Shown piece by piece: positions 8,876 through 16,395 of a DNA stretch of 54,430 bases. The DNA is from Candidatus Firestoneibacteriota bacterium (lineage in GTDB: Bacteria > Oederibacteriota > D2-FULL-39-29): the NCBI GenBank assembly GCA_903891415.1, contig CAITEH010000084.1, positions 1-54,430 of the forward strand, given 5' to 3'. The stretch's first letter is position 1; the number at the start of each line of letters is the position of its first letter. The notes beneath the pieces were generated by a model that had not been told where the DNA came from, did no database searches, and saw only the letters and a list, made by a program, of their open reading frames with translations. The position numbers and the translations under genes were made by a program.

Positions 8876-9273
8876 GTTTTATGTATGTCTCCTATATTTA
8901 TTATCGCACCCCGGCTTTTTTCGGCCAGATATTTGGCCAGCTGTTTTACCTCAGTGTAAGCCGCTCTAGAAAGCATGGCTTCCAGAAGCATGGGCAGGTT
9001 AACTCCCGTGAGCACTTCCACTTTGTACGAGGCAAGGAATCCGGCGCTGACATTGGCCGCGCTCCCGCCAAACATATCGGCAAGAATGAGCACGCCTTCC
9101 TTCGAAGCAAGCGCTTCAACGGCTTCCCTTAGTTTAGCTTTAAGGTCATCCAGGCCCTGTGAAGCGATAAGCGGGATAGCCGTTATCTTTTCCTGTTTTC
9201 CCAGGATCATCTCAGAGGTATTAAGCAGAGCCTCGCTTAAGGTCCCGTGTGAAACTATGATAATTCCGATCAT
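8866..9273 (-). CDS. PTS mannose family IIA component
   Basis: A 135-residue stand-alone mannose-type IIA domain with the phosphorylatable His9 in IIIVSHGTLSEALL and the family segments LADMFGGSAANVSA and LTGVNLPMLLEAML. A strong ribosome-binding site (AAGGTGG) precedes the ATG. It is first after an 86-nt gap that separates it from yvcK, so an internal promoter is possible, although none is convincing. Besides serving the IIB of this operon, such IIA proteins can act in regulation with HPr. Confidence 0.93.
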   Translation of the reverse strand: MIGIIIVSHGTLSEALLNTSEMILGKQEKITAIPLIASQGLDDLKAKLREAVEALASKEGVLILADMFGGSAANVSAGFLASYKVEVLTGVNLPMLLEAMLSRAAYTEVKQLAKYLAEKSRGAIINIGDIHKTCR

Positions 9274-9312
9274 GCCACCTTCCTCACTAAGAATCTATTG
9301 AGCTTTACGATT

Positions 9313-9360
9313 ACCGGGTTCCGGGACTCTTGTTCTTTCCCGGCACCTGAAACCTTTTTT
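9313..9360. repeat. Weak 7-nt-period tract between yvcK and PTS IIA
   Basis: ACCGGGT, TCCGGGA, CTCTTGT, TCTTTCC, CGGCACC and TGAAACC follow one another in a 7-nt register. This is the weakest member of the heptamer-period family seen elsewhere in the window, with only the first two units closely alike. Confidence 0.35.
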
Positions 9361-10598
9361 TAGATAGATATTATTTTTATTAAAGCCCTGCCCAGTGACT
9401 GCGGGTCATGGCGCAGGCTTCCATCCTCTGTTATTTTTATCATATTCCGCCTGCTTACAATAACTTCTAGGTCAAGAAGCTTTTCTTCATCTATCACTAT
9501 ACTTTCAGAATGATATTTCCGGTACCTTACAAGAATATCTTCCGGCACGGCGCTTGTGTTCACTACCGCAACATCTAGCACCGGTTCCCCGGCATATTCC
9601 AGCAATGTTCTTATCTGCCCGCTGACCGTCGGTTTAGCAGGTTCGTATTTTTTTGTCATCAGGTTAACAATGAAAATTTTTAAACCCCGCGAGGCAAAAA
9701 TGGCCTCGGGCACGCCTTTTATCAGCAAAGACGGCAGTATTGAAGCATAAAAGCTGCCCGGTCCGATTATTACGGCGTCGGCCTGTTTAATTATTGCAAG
9801 GGCTTTTTCATTAACCTTACAGGGGGCGGAACCTAAACGCACCGAACTCACTTTAAGGTCTTCTTTAATAAGAGTTTCTTCCGCCAGCACTCTCCGGCCT
9901 GCGGTGGTCTTGAATTCTGTTTTTATCGGGCTCAGGACCAGAGGGTAGATCCCGCCGGCCAGGGAAAAAACATTTGCCGATTCCTTGAGCGCCGAGGAAA
10001 TATCCCCGGTCACATCTTTCATGGCTTTTATATATAAATCTCCAAAATTAAAACCCTCAAGGCCTGTTTTCTCAAATCTGTACCCGAACAGTTTGTTCAG
10101 GGACTTTGTCCCCGCCAGAGCCGTAAGGGTGCTCCTTATGTTGTTGTCTGTCGGAAGTATCAGCGCATCTATATTGCTCGTGTATTTCTTAAGGCCGTTT
10201 AAGATCGCGGTAATTCCGGCGGCATCGCTCAAGACCGCTATCTTCGGCCCCCGGGTCAACCGGATCTTCTCATAAACATTGCCCACAATATCATTCCTGT
10301 TTGAAGGCTTGAGGACCGTAAGCACCGAATAAAGCCCCCGCTTTACCGCAACATACATCCCCCAGATGCCCAGGCCGACCAGCAGGAGATCGATCGTAAC
10401 TCTTTTTGATGTATAAATAATTATTGCCCGTACAAAAGCCGAAAGGCGGTTCGCGGAGATAAATCTTAAAAAATCCATTGGGGGAAACAAGCTGCCCAGC
10501 ATGCCCTGCAGTCCCGCGAAAAAAATGATAACGGAGAGCAGTATTAAAAGCGCCCAAACCCGTATTATGGCCTTGGAGTTATACCATTTAGGCTTCAA
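9360..10598 (-). CDS. YvcK/CofD-like protein with diverged nucleotide-binding motifs
   Basis: A 412-residue protein. Two hydrophobic segments (about residues 12-32 and 69-89) precede a YvcK/CofD-fold domain. Family features are GLKKYTSN (135-142) and IGPGSFYASILPSLLIKGVPEAI, which match the gluconeogenesis-factor/YvcK group. However, the usual GGGTG ligand loop is SDAAG (124-128) and the usual ADDGGSSGRLR is PTDNNIRSTLT. UDP-GlcNAc binding as in Bacillus YvcK is therefore doubtful. The gene overlaps hprK by 4 nt; yvcK homologues often sit near rapZ/hprK in carbon regulation and cell-wall clusters. A regulatory role at the membrane is an inference from context. Confidence 0.82.
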   Translation of the reverse strand: MKPKWYNSKAIIRVWALLILLSVIIFFAGLQGMLGSLFPPMDFLRFISANRLSAFVRAIIIYTSKRVTIDLLLVGLGIWGMYVAVKRGLYSVLTVLKPSNRNDIVGNVYEKIRLTRGPKIAVLSDAAGITAILNGLKKYTSNIDALILPTDNNIRSTLTALAGTKSLNKLFGYRFEKTGLEGFNFGDLYIKAMKDVTGDISSALKESANVFSLAGGIYPLVLSPIKTEFKTTAGRRVLAEETLIKEDLKVSSVRLGSAPCKVNEKALAIIKQADAVIIGPGSFYASILPSLLIKGVPEAIFASRGLKIFIVNLMTKKYEPAKPTVSGQIRTLLEYAGEPVLDVAVVNTSAVPEDILVRYRKYHSESIVIDEEKLLDLEVIVSRRNMIKITEDGSLRHDPQSLGRALIKIISI

Positions 10599-11530
10599 TT
10601 ATTTTCCTTCTCCATTTTTTTTTGAATATTTTTTTCAAGTTCATCCAGCGAAGAATAGCCCATCTTCTTAAGCCGCTCCTGCATGGCCGCCACTTCCACT
10701 ATTATAGCGATATTTCTTCCGGGTTTTACCGGTACTGTTAAGGCAGGTATCTTCACTTCCAGCAGCTCATGATACTGTTCTTTCTGACCGACCCGCTCAT
10801 AGGATTTTTTTTCGTCCCATTCTTCCATCTGCACGGCCAGCTCGACTCTTTTTTTGTCCCTGGTGGCGCCGACCCCGAAAAGTTCTTTTATATTAACTAT
10901 ACCGAGGCCTCTTACTTCAAGATAAAATCTTAAAAGCGGCTTGGGAAAACCAAAGAGATTTTTATCCGAGGTCCTGATCAATTCCACAACATCATCGGCA
11001 ACGAGGCGATGGCCTCTTTTTACCAGGTCAAGCGCGCATTCACTTTTGCCGACCCCGCTTTTTCCCATAAGCAAAACTCCGACACCGTAAACATCCACCA
11101 AAACGCCGTGTATACTGGCTTTTGGCGCAAGCTTTTCTTCAAGGTAATTGATGATCTCCCCTATGAACTTGGTGGTAAACAGAGGGGTCTTAAGTACAGG
11201 CACCTTATGCCGTTCCGCCACTTCCAGCAGTTCTTTTATTGCCGGAAGGCCCCGGCAAATGACCAGCATAGGTATTTTTCGTGAAAACATTTTTTCGAGA
11301 ACGGCTTCCTTTTCCTTTGAACCGAGCTTTTTCAGGTACTCTACCTCGGCATTTCCAAGGACCTGAATACGTTCAGAAACAAAATAGTCAAAATAGCCGG
11401 AAAGAGCCAGCCCGCACCTGTTAACATCGGCAACCGCAAGCTTGTTATCCAGCCCTGCTTCACCGGCCAAAAGTTTGAGATTAAGCTCTTTACTTCTTTC
11501 ATTAAGAAGCTCTCTTACTGTGATAGCCAT
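10595..11530 (-). CDS. hprK: HPr(Ser) kinase/phosphorylase
   Basis: A bifunctional enzyme that phosphorylates and dephosphorylates HPr on Ser46. The 311-residue protein has the N-terminal DRTGG-like domain and then SIHGVLVDVYGVGVLLMGKS, leading into the P-loop GKSGVGKS. The HPrK/P signature EVRGLGIVNIKELFG follows. All catalytic features look intact. It lies between ptsN and yvcK in one run with ptsH, so kinase and substrate are co-expressed. In Gram-positives this pair controls catabolite repression; in Gram-negatives with hprK it often adjusts PTS activity. The product is soluble. Confidence 0.96.
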   Translation of the reverse strand: MAITVRELLNERSKELNLKLLAGEAGLDNKLAVADVNRCGLALSGYFDYFVSERIQVLGNAEVEYLKKLGSKEKEAVLEKMFSRKIPMLVICRGLPAIKELLEVAERHKVPVLKTPLFTTKFIGEIINYLEEKLAPKASIHGVLVDVYGVGVLLMGKSGVGKSECALDLVKRGHRLVADDVVELIRTSDKNLFGFPKPLLRFYLEVRGLGIVNIKELFGVGATRDKKRVELAVQMEEWDEKKSYERVGQKEQYHELLEVKIPALTVPVKPGRNIAIIVEVAAMQERLKKMGYSSLDELEKNIQKKMEKENN

Positions 11531-11538
11531 GATTCCCC

Positions 11539-12003
11539 TCAGAACTTGAGATTCTCTTCTTTTGAAATCACAGCCATAACGTCATCAGGCTTCTGGCAGC
11601 TGATCAGGGCTTTTCTAAAGTATTTGTCCTTTAACAATCCGGAGATCTTTGCCAGGGATTTAAGATGCAGCCCGCTGGCATTATGCGGCGCCAGAAGCAA
11701 AAAGAATATCGTCACCGGATCACCGTCCAGGGTATCGAACTGCACGCCCTCGCGGGAAAGCCCGAAGGCGGCAATAAGCCCTTCGACCGTATCGGTCTTA
11801 CCGTGGGGGATAGCCACGCCCTGCCCTATCCCGGTAGAGCCCAGTTCTTCCCGTTCCAGAAGGACTTCTATGACCTTCTTCTTATCCTTGACCTTACCGG
11901 CCGCGACCAGCAGTTCCACCATCTCTTCCAGTACATCCTTTTTGTTCCTGGAGAGCAGATTGAGCTTGATGCAATCCTTTGACAAAAAATCTATGATCTT
12001 CAT
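11539..12003 (-). CDS. ptsN: PTS IIA domain protein of the PtsN/fructose type
   Basis: A 154-residue stand-alone EIIA of the fructose/nitrogen class. The phosphorylation site is in GIGQGVAIPHGKT, and IFFLLLAPHNASGLHLKSLAKIS is typical of the family. The position directly after rpoN (1-nt overlap) is the classic place of ptsN in Proteobacteria, where it regulates rather than transports. A complete sugar PTS follows in the same run, so regulation by PTS phosphorylation state is the likely role. Confidence 0.92.
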   Translation of the reverse strand: MKIIDFLSKDCIKLNLLSRNKKDVLEEMVELLVAAGKVKDKKKVIEVLLEREELGSTGIGQGVAIPHGKTDTVEGLIAAFGLSREGVQFDTLDGDPVTIFFLLLAPHNASGLHLKSLAKISGLLKDKYFRKALISCQKPDDVMAVISKEENLKF

Positions 12004-13412
12004 TAAAAAGTTCCTCCTTTAATATTTTCCAAGATCTTTCTTTTTGCGGCAGGCAGAATTTTCAATTCTTCCCTGTATTTCGCCACCGTGCGGCGGGAAA
12101 CCTTGATACCTTTTTCGTTCAATACCGCCTGTATCCGGCTGTCACTCATACTGCAGTCCTTGTCCTCCTCTGCTATATTTTTAATTGTCTCTTTTACAGT
12201 CCGCGAAGCCACACCCTGCTCCCCTTCGCTATTTTCCAGTTTTACATTAAAGAAAAACCTGAAAGGGAAGATACCCCTCGGGGTTTGCACATATTTTCCG
12301 GCGGTAACCCTGGAAACCGTCGACTGGTGCATATTTACTTTTTCAGAGATCTCCTTCAACGCCAGCGGCCTTAAAAAATCCAGGCCCTGCTCCAGAAATT
12401 CCTTCTGGGCCTCTATTATCGCGCCGGTAACCTTGAGCAGAGTTTTTTTCCTTTGACCGATAGCGTTTATTAACCAGACTGCCGAGGTGAACTTATCTTT
12501 TAAGAAATTTTTTTCTTCGGGAGTTATAGTTTTCTTCCTGCTCATCTCCCGGTAAAACCTGCTTATCCTTAAAAAGGGCATACCCTCGTTATTTACGCTC
12601 AACCTGTACCCGCCGTTACCGTCTTTTTCCACAAAAACGTCCGGCACAATATATCTTACGTCAGAAGCGGATATTTCCCGCCCGGGTTTCGGTTCCAGCT
12701 TGGAGACCGTTTCCACGGCCCGGTATATTTCTTTCATTTCTACTTTTTCTTTTTCGGCAAACTTATCAAGATGCCCTTTCTCAAAATCCTCCCAGTATTC
12801 CGTTACCAGTTTCCAGGCAAGAGAATCTTCCAGGCCTTTGGCCTTCAACTGTATCTGGAGGCATTCCTTCAGGTTTTTTGCGCCCACGCCCACAGGATCA
12901 AAACTCTGTATGAGAGCGAGGATACGGGCGGCGGCCTCCGCCGTGGTCCCGGTCATTTCCGCCGCTTCGAGCACGGTTGCCGCAAGAAAGCCGTCCTCGT
13001 TAATATTTCCTATAAAATATTCTCCGATCTTATACTCTGCTTCCGGCACTTCGGAAAGCTGCAGCTGCCAGAGCAGATGCTCTTCAAGAGAATAGGCCTT
13101 GCCGGCAATATTCTCGTAATTCAGGCCGCTTTTCGGATCATGGTCAATTTCGCTCCGGCCGTAATCGGCCGTTGATTCGCGCTCAAGATGCTCCGCGATC
13201 TTCTCGAAATCCGTGGACCCGTCTTCATTTTCGGCCTCCGGAAGTTCAGGCTCTTTATCGGCCTCCTCCAGCGCCGGGTTTTTCTCCAGCTCTTCATCTA
13301 TATACTCTTTAAGTTCAATAGCCGGTAGCTGTAATATTTTCAAGGACTGCTGCAGGTTGGGGCTGAGCACCAAACGCTGCGAATGCCTGAGTTCCAGTCT
13401 TTGCCCGTTCAT
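12003..13412 (-). CDS. rpoN: RNA polymerase sigma-54 factor
   Basis: A 469-residue RpoN. Region I is glutamine/leucine rich (RLVLSPNLQQSLKILQL), an acidic region II follows, and a core-binding domain comes next. The DNA-binding part has the helix-turn-helix LKEISEKVNMHQSTVSRV and ends with the RpoN box SRRTVAKYREELKILPAAKR, which reads the -24 element. The gene abuts the upstream inactive M16 gene and overlaps ptsN by 1 nt. A PspF-like activator lies at 42368-43336. No convincing -24/-12 promoter was found in the gaps of this window by eye. Confidence 0.97.
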   Translation of the reverse strand: MNGQRLELRHSQRLVLSPNLQQSLKILQLPAIELKEYIDEELEKNPALEEADKEPELPEAENEDGSTDFEKIAEHLERESTADYGRSEIDHDPKSGLNYENIAGKAYSLEEHLLWQLQLSEVPEAEYKIGEYFIGNINEDGFLAATVLEAAEMTGTTAEAAARILALIQSFDPVGVGAKNLKECLQIQLKAKGLEDSLAWKLVTEYWEDFEKGHLDKFAEKEKVEMKEIYRAVETVSKLEPKPGREISASDVRYIVPDVFVEKDGNGGYRLSVNNEGMPFLRISRFYREMSRKKTITPEEKNFLKDKFTSAVWLINAIGQRKKTLLKVTGAIIEAQKEFLEQGLDFLRPLALKEISEKVNMHQSTVSRVTAGKYVQTPRGIFPFRFFFNVKLENSEGEQGVASRTVKETIKNIAEEDKDCSMSDSRIQAVLNEKGIKVSRRTVAKYREELKILPAAKRKILENIKGGTF

Positions 13413-14726
13413 CTATCTGCTTTCCGTTATCGCCAATACATGCTTATTAAAGTATTTTTTCGCCGCCCTATTTACATCTTCAAGGGTGACTCTGGAAATA
13501 TCTTCCGCGTACCCGTCTATATAGTCATAGCCTTTTCCCACACTTTCATACCAGCCCAGATACCAGGCTTTTCTGGAATTAGTCTGCTTGTCAAGATAGA
13601 AATTTCCTATAATGTAATTCTTTGCCGCCGAGATATCCTGCTCTTCCAGCGCTTTACCGGCTTTGATATTTTCCACCTGGGCAAAAAGCCCCGTTTTTAA
13701 TTTTTCGATATTCTCTTTTCTTGTCCCCGCGTAAAAAACAAAATGGCTGTCATGCGCTTTTGCCGGAGAAAAAGAACCTATTTCATAAGCCAAGCCCTGT
13801 TTCTCCCTCAGTTCGTTAAATAACTTTGAGCTCATTCCGCCGCCTATCGCCCCGCTCAGCACCTTGATCGCGGGAAAATCCCGGCTTTTTATCGAGGGTG
13901 CCGGATAACCGAGGATCAGCATGGACTGGGCCTTGTCCCTTTGCACAACATTCAGCAGGTCCTTTTCAAGTTTAAAGTCCGTGCTGCTCTTACGTAGTGT
14001 TCCTTCGTCTTGCGCGCTTATACTGCCGAACCGGCTTTCCAGCACTTCCGTGATATCCGCAGGATAATCCCCTGAAACCGCTATTACGATCCTTGGCGCC
14101 TTAAGTCCGTCTTTATAGACCCGGACAACATCCTCCCGGGTGATCTTAGGGAGCGCCGCAAGCGTCCCGAGTTTATCTAACCGGTAACAATGGCCCGCGT
14201 AAAATATTTCCTTGAATTTCCTGTAAGTAGCTTCAAAATTCCGGTCTTCCAGGGATTTGAGCGCAGCTGTAACATCTTTCTTGACTTTGTCCAGCTCGCT
14301 CTCCTCAAAAGCGGGGTTAAGCACCGCTTCCGCCATCAAGTTGAGAGCTTTTGAAAAATATTTGTTTACCGAAACCAGCGCTACCGTTGAAAAATCCTCG
14401 CCGCCGGAAGTGTCCAGCAAGGCACCCAGGGATTCAATTTTTCCGGCAAATTTTTCCGCTGAGAGTGTTGAAGTGCCTTTTACCAGAAGTTCAAAAGCCA
14501 GATTAGTTACACCGTTATTCTCTTCCGTCTCATAAGATGAACCTGTTTTAATAAATACTGTTACTGCTATGATCGGATTTGAACTATCCTTATTCAATAT
14601 TACAGTGATCCCGTTTTTAAGCGCCGTTTTTTCCGGTAAACCAAAAACAGGCAAACAAAACAGCGCCACAGCACCTATACTGCAAAGCATTTGCTTAAAT
14701 CTGCGTTTCACAAAAAACCTTCCCAT
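13413..14726 (-). CDS. M16 family peptidase-like protein, catalytically inactive type
   Basis: A 437-residue exported M16 (insulinase/processing-peptidase) homologue with a basic N-terminus and a hydrophobic signal segment (about residues 13-30). Where active members carry HxxEH this one has NLAFE (residues 75-79), so the zinc site is lost. The second-domain sequence GLAYEIGSFSPA, which resembles the arginine/tyrosine region used by M16 partner subunits, is kept. With the active M16 protein just upstream (14969-16303) it probably forms an active/inactive pair, as known for M16B peptidases, acting in the periplasm. It heads the long rpoN-PTS run and has its own promoter. Confidence 0.88.
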   Translation of the reverse strand: MGRFFVKRRFKQMLCSIGAVALFCLPVFGLPEKTALKNGITVILNKDSSNPIIAVTVFIKTGSSYETEENNGVTNLAFELLVKGTSTLSAEKFAGKIESLGALLDTSGGEDFSTVALVSVNKYFSKALNLMAEAVLNPAFEESELDKVKKDVTAALKSLEDRNFEATYRKFKEIFYAGHCYRLDKLGTLAALPKITREDVVRVYKDGLKAPRIVIAVSGDYPADITEVLESRFGSISAQDEGTLRKSSTDFKLEKDLLNVVQRDKAQSMLILGYPAPSIKSRDFPAIKVLSGAIGGGMSSKLFNELREKQGLAYEIGSFSPAKAHDSHFVFYAGTRKENIEKLKTGLFAQVENIKAGKALEEQDISAAKNYIIGNFYLDKQTNSRKAWYLGWYESVGKGYDYIDGYAEDISRVTLEDVNRAAKKYFNKHVLAITESR

Positions 14727-14746
14727 ATGAAAATAGTATTCACTAT

Positions 14747-14776
14747 ATTATATAACTATATACAGGGGCTTTTCAA
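14747..14776 (-). promoter_or_regulatory. Promoter of the M16-rpoN-PTS gene run
   Basis: TTGAAA (14771-14776) and a consensus TATAAT (14747-14752) are 18 nt apart on the minus strand. The predicted start is near 14740, giving a leader of about 14 nt with no Shine-Dalgarno sequence before the ATG at 14726. Between this promoter and the upstream M16 gene (14777-14968) no other gene or clear signal was seen. Confidence 0.6.
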
Positions 14777-14968
14777 CTAGAATTGGGTGTTTTTCAAGGT
14801 TTTAAAATGATTTTCAAGAGATTTTCGGGAATTCGACTGATTTTATTGACAAATTTTAAAAAAATGCGTTTTTCTTCCTTTCTTTCCTGAATTTTCATTC
14901 TGTACAGGCAGAAAAACCTTGCCGCGGCACGGCCGGACCTTCTAAGACTTTCGCGAACTCCGGGCCGC

Positions 14969-16303
14969 CTATTTTGACCCGGGTTTCAAAACGACTTCAG
15001 CCGGTGCTCCGGAAAGATATTTCTCCGCAATTTTTTTTATGTCTTCCGGCCTTACGGCTTTGATATGGTCAATATAGTCAAGTTCCTGCCTGTAACTCGC
15101 GATCGCCTCATAATAACCAAGCGCGTGGCCGGCAGCTTCATTTGTTTCATGCTCAAAAATATAGCTGTTTTCCAGCATGGTAATGACCTTCTCAAGCTCG
15201 CTTTGAGGCAGACCTTCCTGCCTGATCTTTTCCAGCTCCTCCAGGATCGCGGCTTTAAATTTATCTATATTTTCCGTGTCCAGCTCCCCGTAAACAATAA
15301 AAAGGCCTTCATCCTTCATTGTTGAATAACTCGCGCTGATGCTGCTGCAGAGTTGTTTTGCGTCTTTTACCTGCCGGTAAAAACGGCTGCTTAGGCCCTG
15401 CCCGAGCACCGCGGACAGGACGTCTAGCGCGTAGTTATCCGTATTAGAAACACTCGGCCCCGGCCAGGCATAGGCCGCGTAGGTTTGTTTAAAACCGGTA
15501 GTTTCAATTATTTTTCCGCTCTTAAAATCGCCTTTTATATTCAAAGTGCCGGCCGTACTGCCTGACGGTTTCACGCCGGCATAATAGCCGTCGAGCTTTT
15601 CCAGGAGTTCTTTTTTATTAAATTCTCCGGCCGCGACAATAACCGTATTTTCAGGAGTATAATGGGCCCGGTAGTATTTCAGGAGTGTCTCCCGCGAAAC
15701 CTTCTCAATTATTTCTTTTGTACCGATGACCGGACGGCGGTAAGGATGTGTTAGGTAGGAGGCCTCGTAGATCTTTTCAAACAAATAACCGTAAGGGTTA
15801 TCCTGTTTTCTCATGATCTCCTCTATGACAACCTTACGTTCCTTTTCTATCTCCGCGGGGTCAAAAGCCGGATTTACAAGGCAGTCCATCATGCCATCCA
15901 TAGCGGCAGCCGTAAATTTGGCCGCAATAGTAAAGTAATAATAGGTAAAGTCATTAGAGGTGGCTCCGTTCAAATGGCCGCCCTGGCTTTCTATGGTCTT
16001 CGAAAGATCATTCACCTTTCCGGTTTTGCTTCCCTTGAAGATAAGATGCTCGATAAAATGAGAGATACCGTTCGTGGACTCATCCTCGTTCCTGGAACCG
16101 GTCTTAAACCATACAGAATAGGACATTACTCCGTTCCCCAGCTCTTTGGTTATGACCGTAACCCCGCTCTTTAGAACCGTCCTGCTTACCGCCCCTTCTT
16201 TTTCCTGAATAGAATTTTTTATTTCAACGCTCTTTGTTCCGGCACAGCCGGAAAAAACAAGCACAGCTATTAAGCTTGCAAATATTAGCTTTTTCATGAA
16301 CAC
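14969..16303 (-). CDS. M16 family zinc peptidase, lipoprotein
   Basis: A 444-residue M16 peptidase. The N-terminus is a lipoprotein signal with the lipobox FSGC (cysteine about 20), so it should be anchored in the envelope. The zinc motif HFIEH lies in NGISHFIEHLIFKGS, and the downstream glutamate ligand lies in the EIEKERKVVIEEI segment. The C-terminal half has the RFYRQVKDAKQLCSSISASY segment. It probably degrades or processes periplasmic peptides, together with the inactive paralogue encoded next (242-nt gap). No clear ribosome-binding site; the start was chosen by the signal peptide. The 7-nt-period repeat lies just upstream. Confidence 0.9.
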   Translation of the reverse strand: MFMKKLIFASLIAVLVFSGCAGTKSVEIKNSIQEKEGAVSRTVLKSGVTVITKELGNGVMSYSVWFKTGSRNEDESTNGISHFIEHLIFKGSKTGKVNDLSKTIESQGGHLNGATSNDFTYYYFTIAAKFTAAAMDGMMDCLVNPAFDPAEIEKERKVVIEEIMRKQDNPYGYLFEKIYEASYLTHPYRRPVIGTKEIIEKVSRETLLKYYRAHYTPENTVIVAAGEFNKKELLEKLDGYYAGVKPSGSTAGTLNIKGDFKSGKIIETTGFKQTYAAYAWPGPSVSNTDNYALDVLSAVLGQGLSSRFYRQVKDAKQLCSSISASYSTMKDEGLFIVYGELDTENIDKFKAAILEELEKIRQEGLPQSELEKVITMLENSYIFEHETNEAAGHALGYYEAIASYRQELDYIDHIKAVRPEDIKKIAEKYLSGAPAEVVLKPGSK

Positions 16304-16313
16304 CTCGCATTAA

Positions 16314-16395
16314 ATTGCTGATTGCTGATTGCTGATAACTAATCTCTAATTTATTGCACCATTTATTAGTTATTAGCAATTAGTTATCCGTTATT
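16314..16395. repeat. Heptamer-period inverted repeat
   Basis: Left arm: ATTGCTG three times, then ATAACTA, ATCTCTA and ATTTATT, all in a 7-nt register (16314-16355). Right arm: ATTTATT, AGTTATT, AGCAATT, AGTTATC and CGTTATT (16361-16395), roughly the reverse complement of the left arm. The right arm runs into the 3' end of the ferredoxin-ASKHA gene and encodes its last residues (DNNG). Confidence 0.8.

Noticed and set aside
9274-9359. Internal sigma-54 promoter ahead of the PTS IIA gene
   Set aside because: No TGGCAC with a correctly spaced TTGC was found in this gap on either strand.
14900-14945. Possible terminator after the M16 lipoprotein gene (GC-rich stretch then GGTTTTTC on the minus strand)
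   Set aside because: Only a 4-bp stem could be formed, so it is not convincing.
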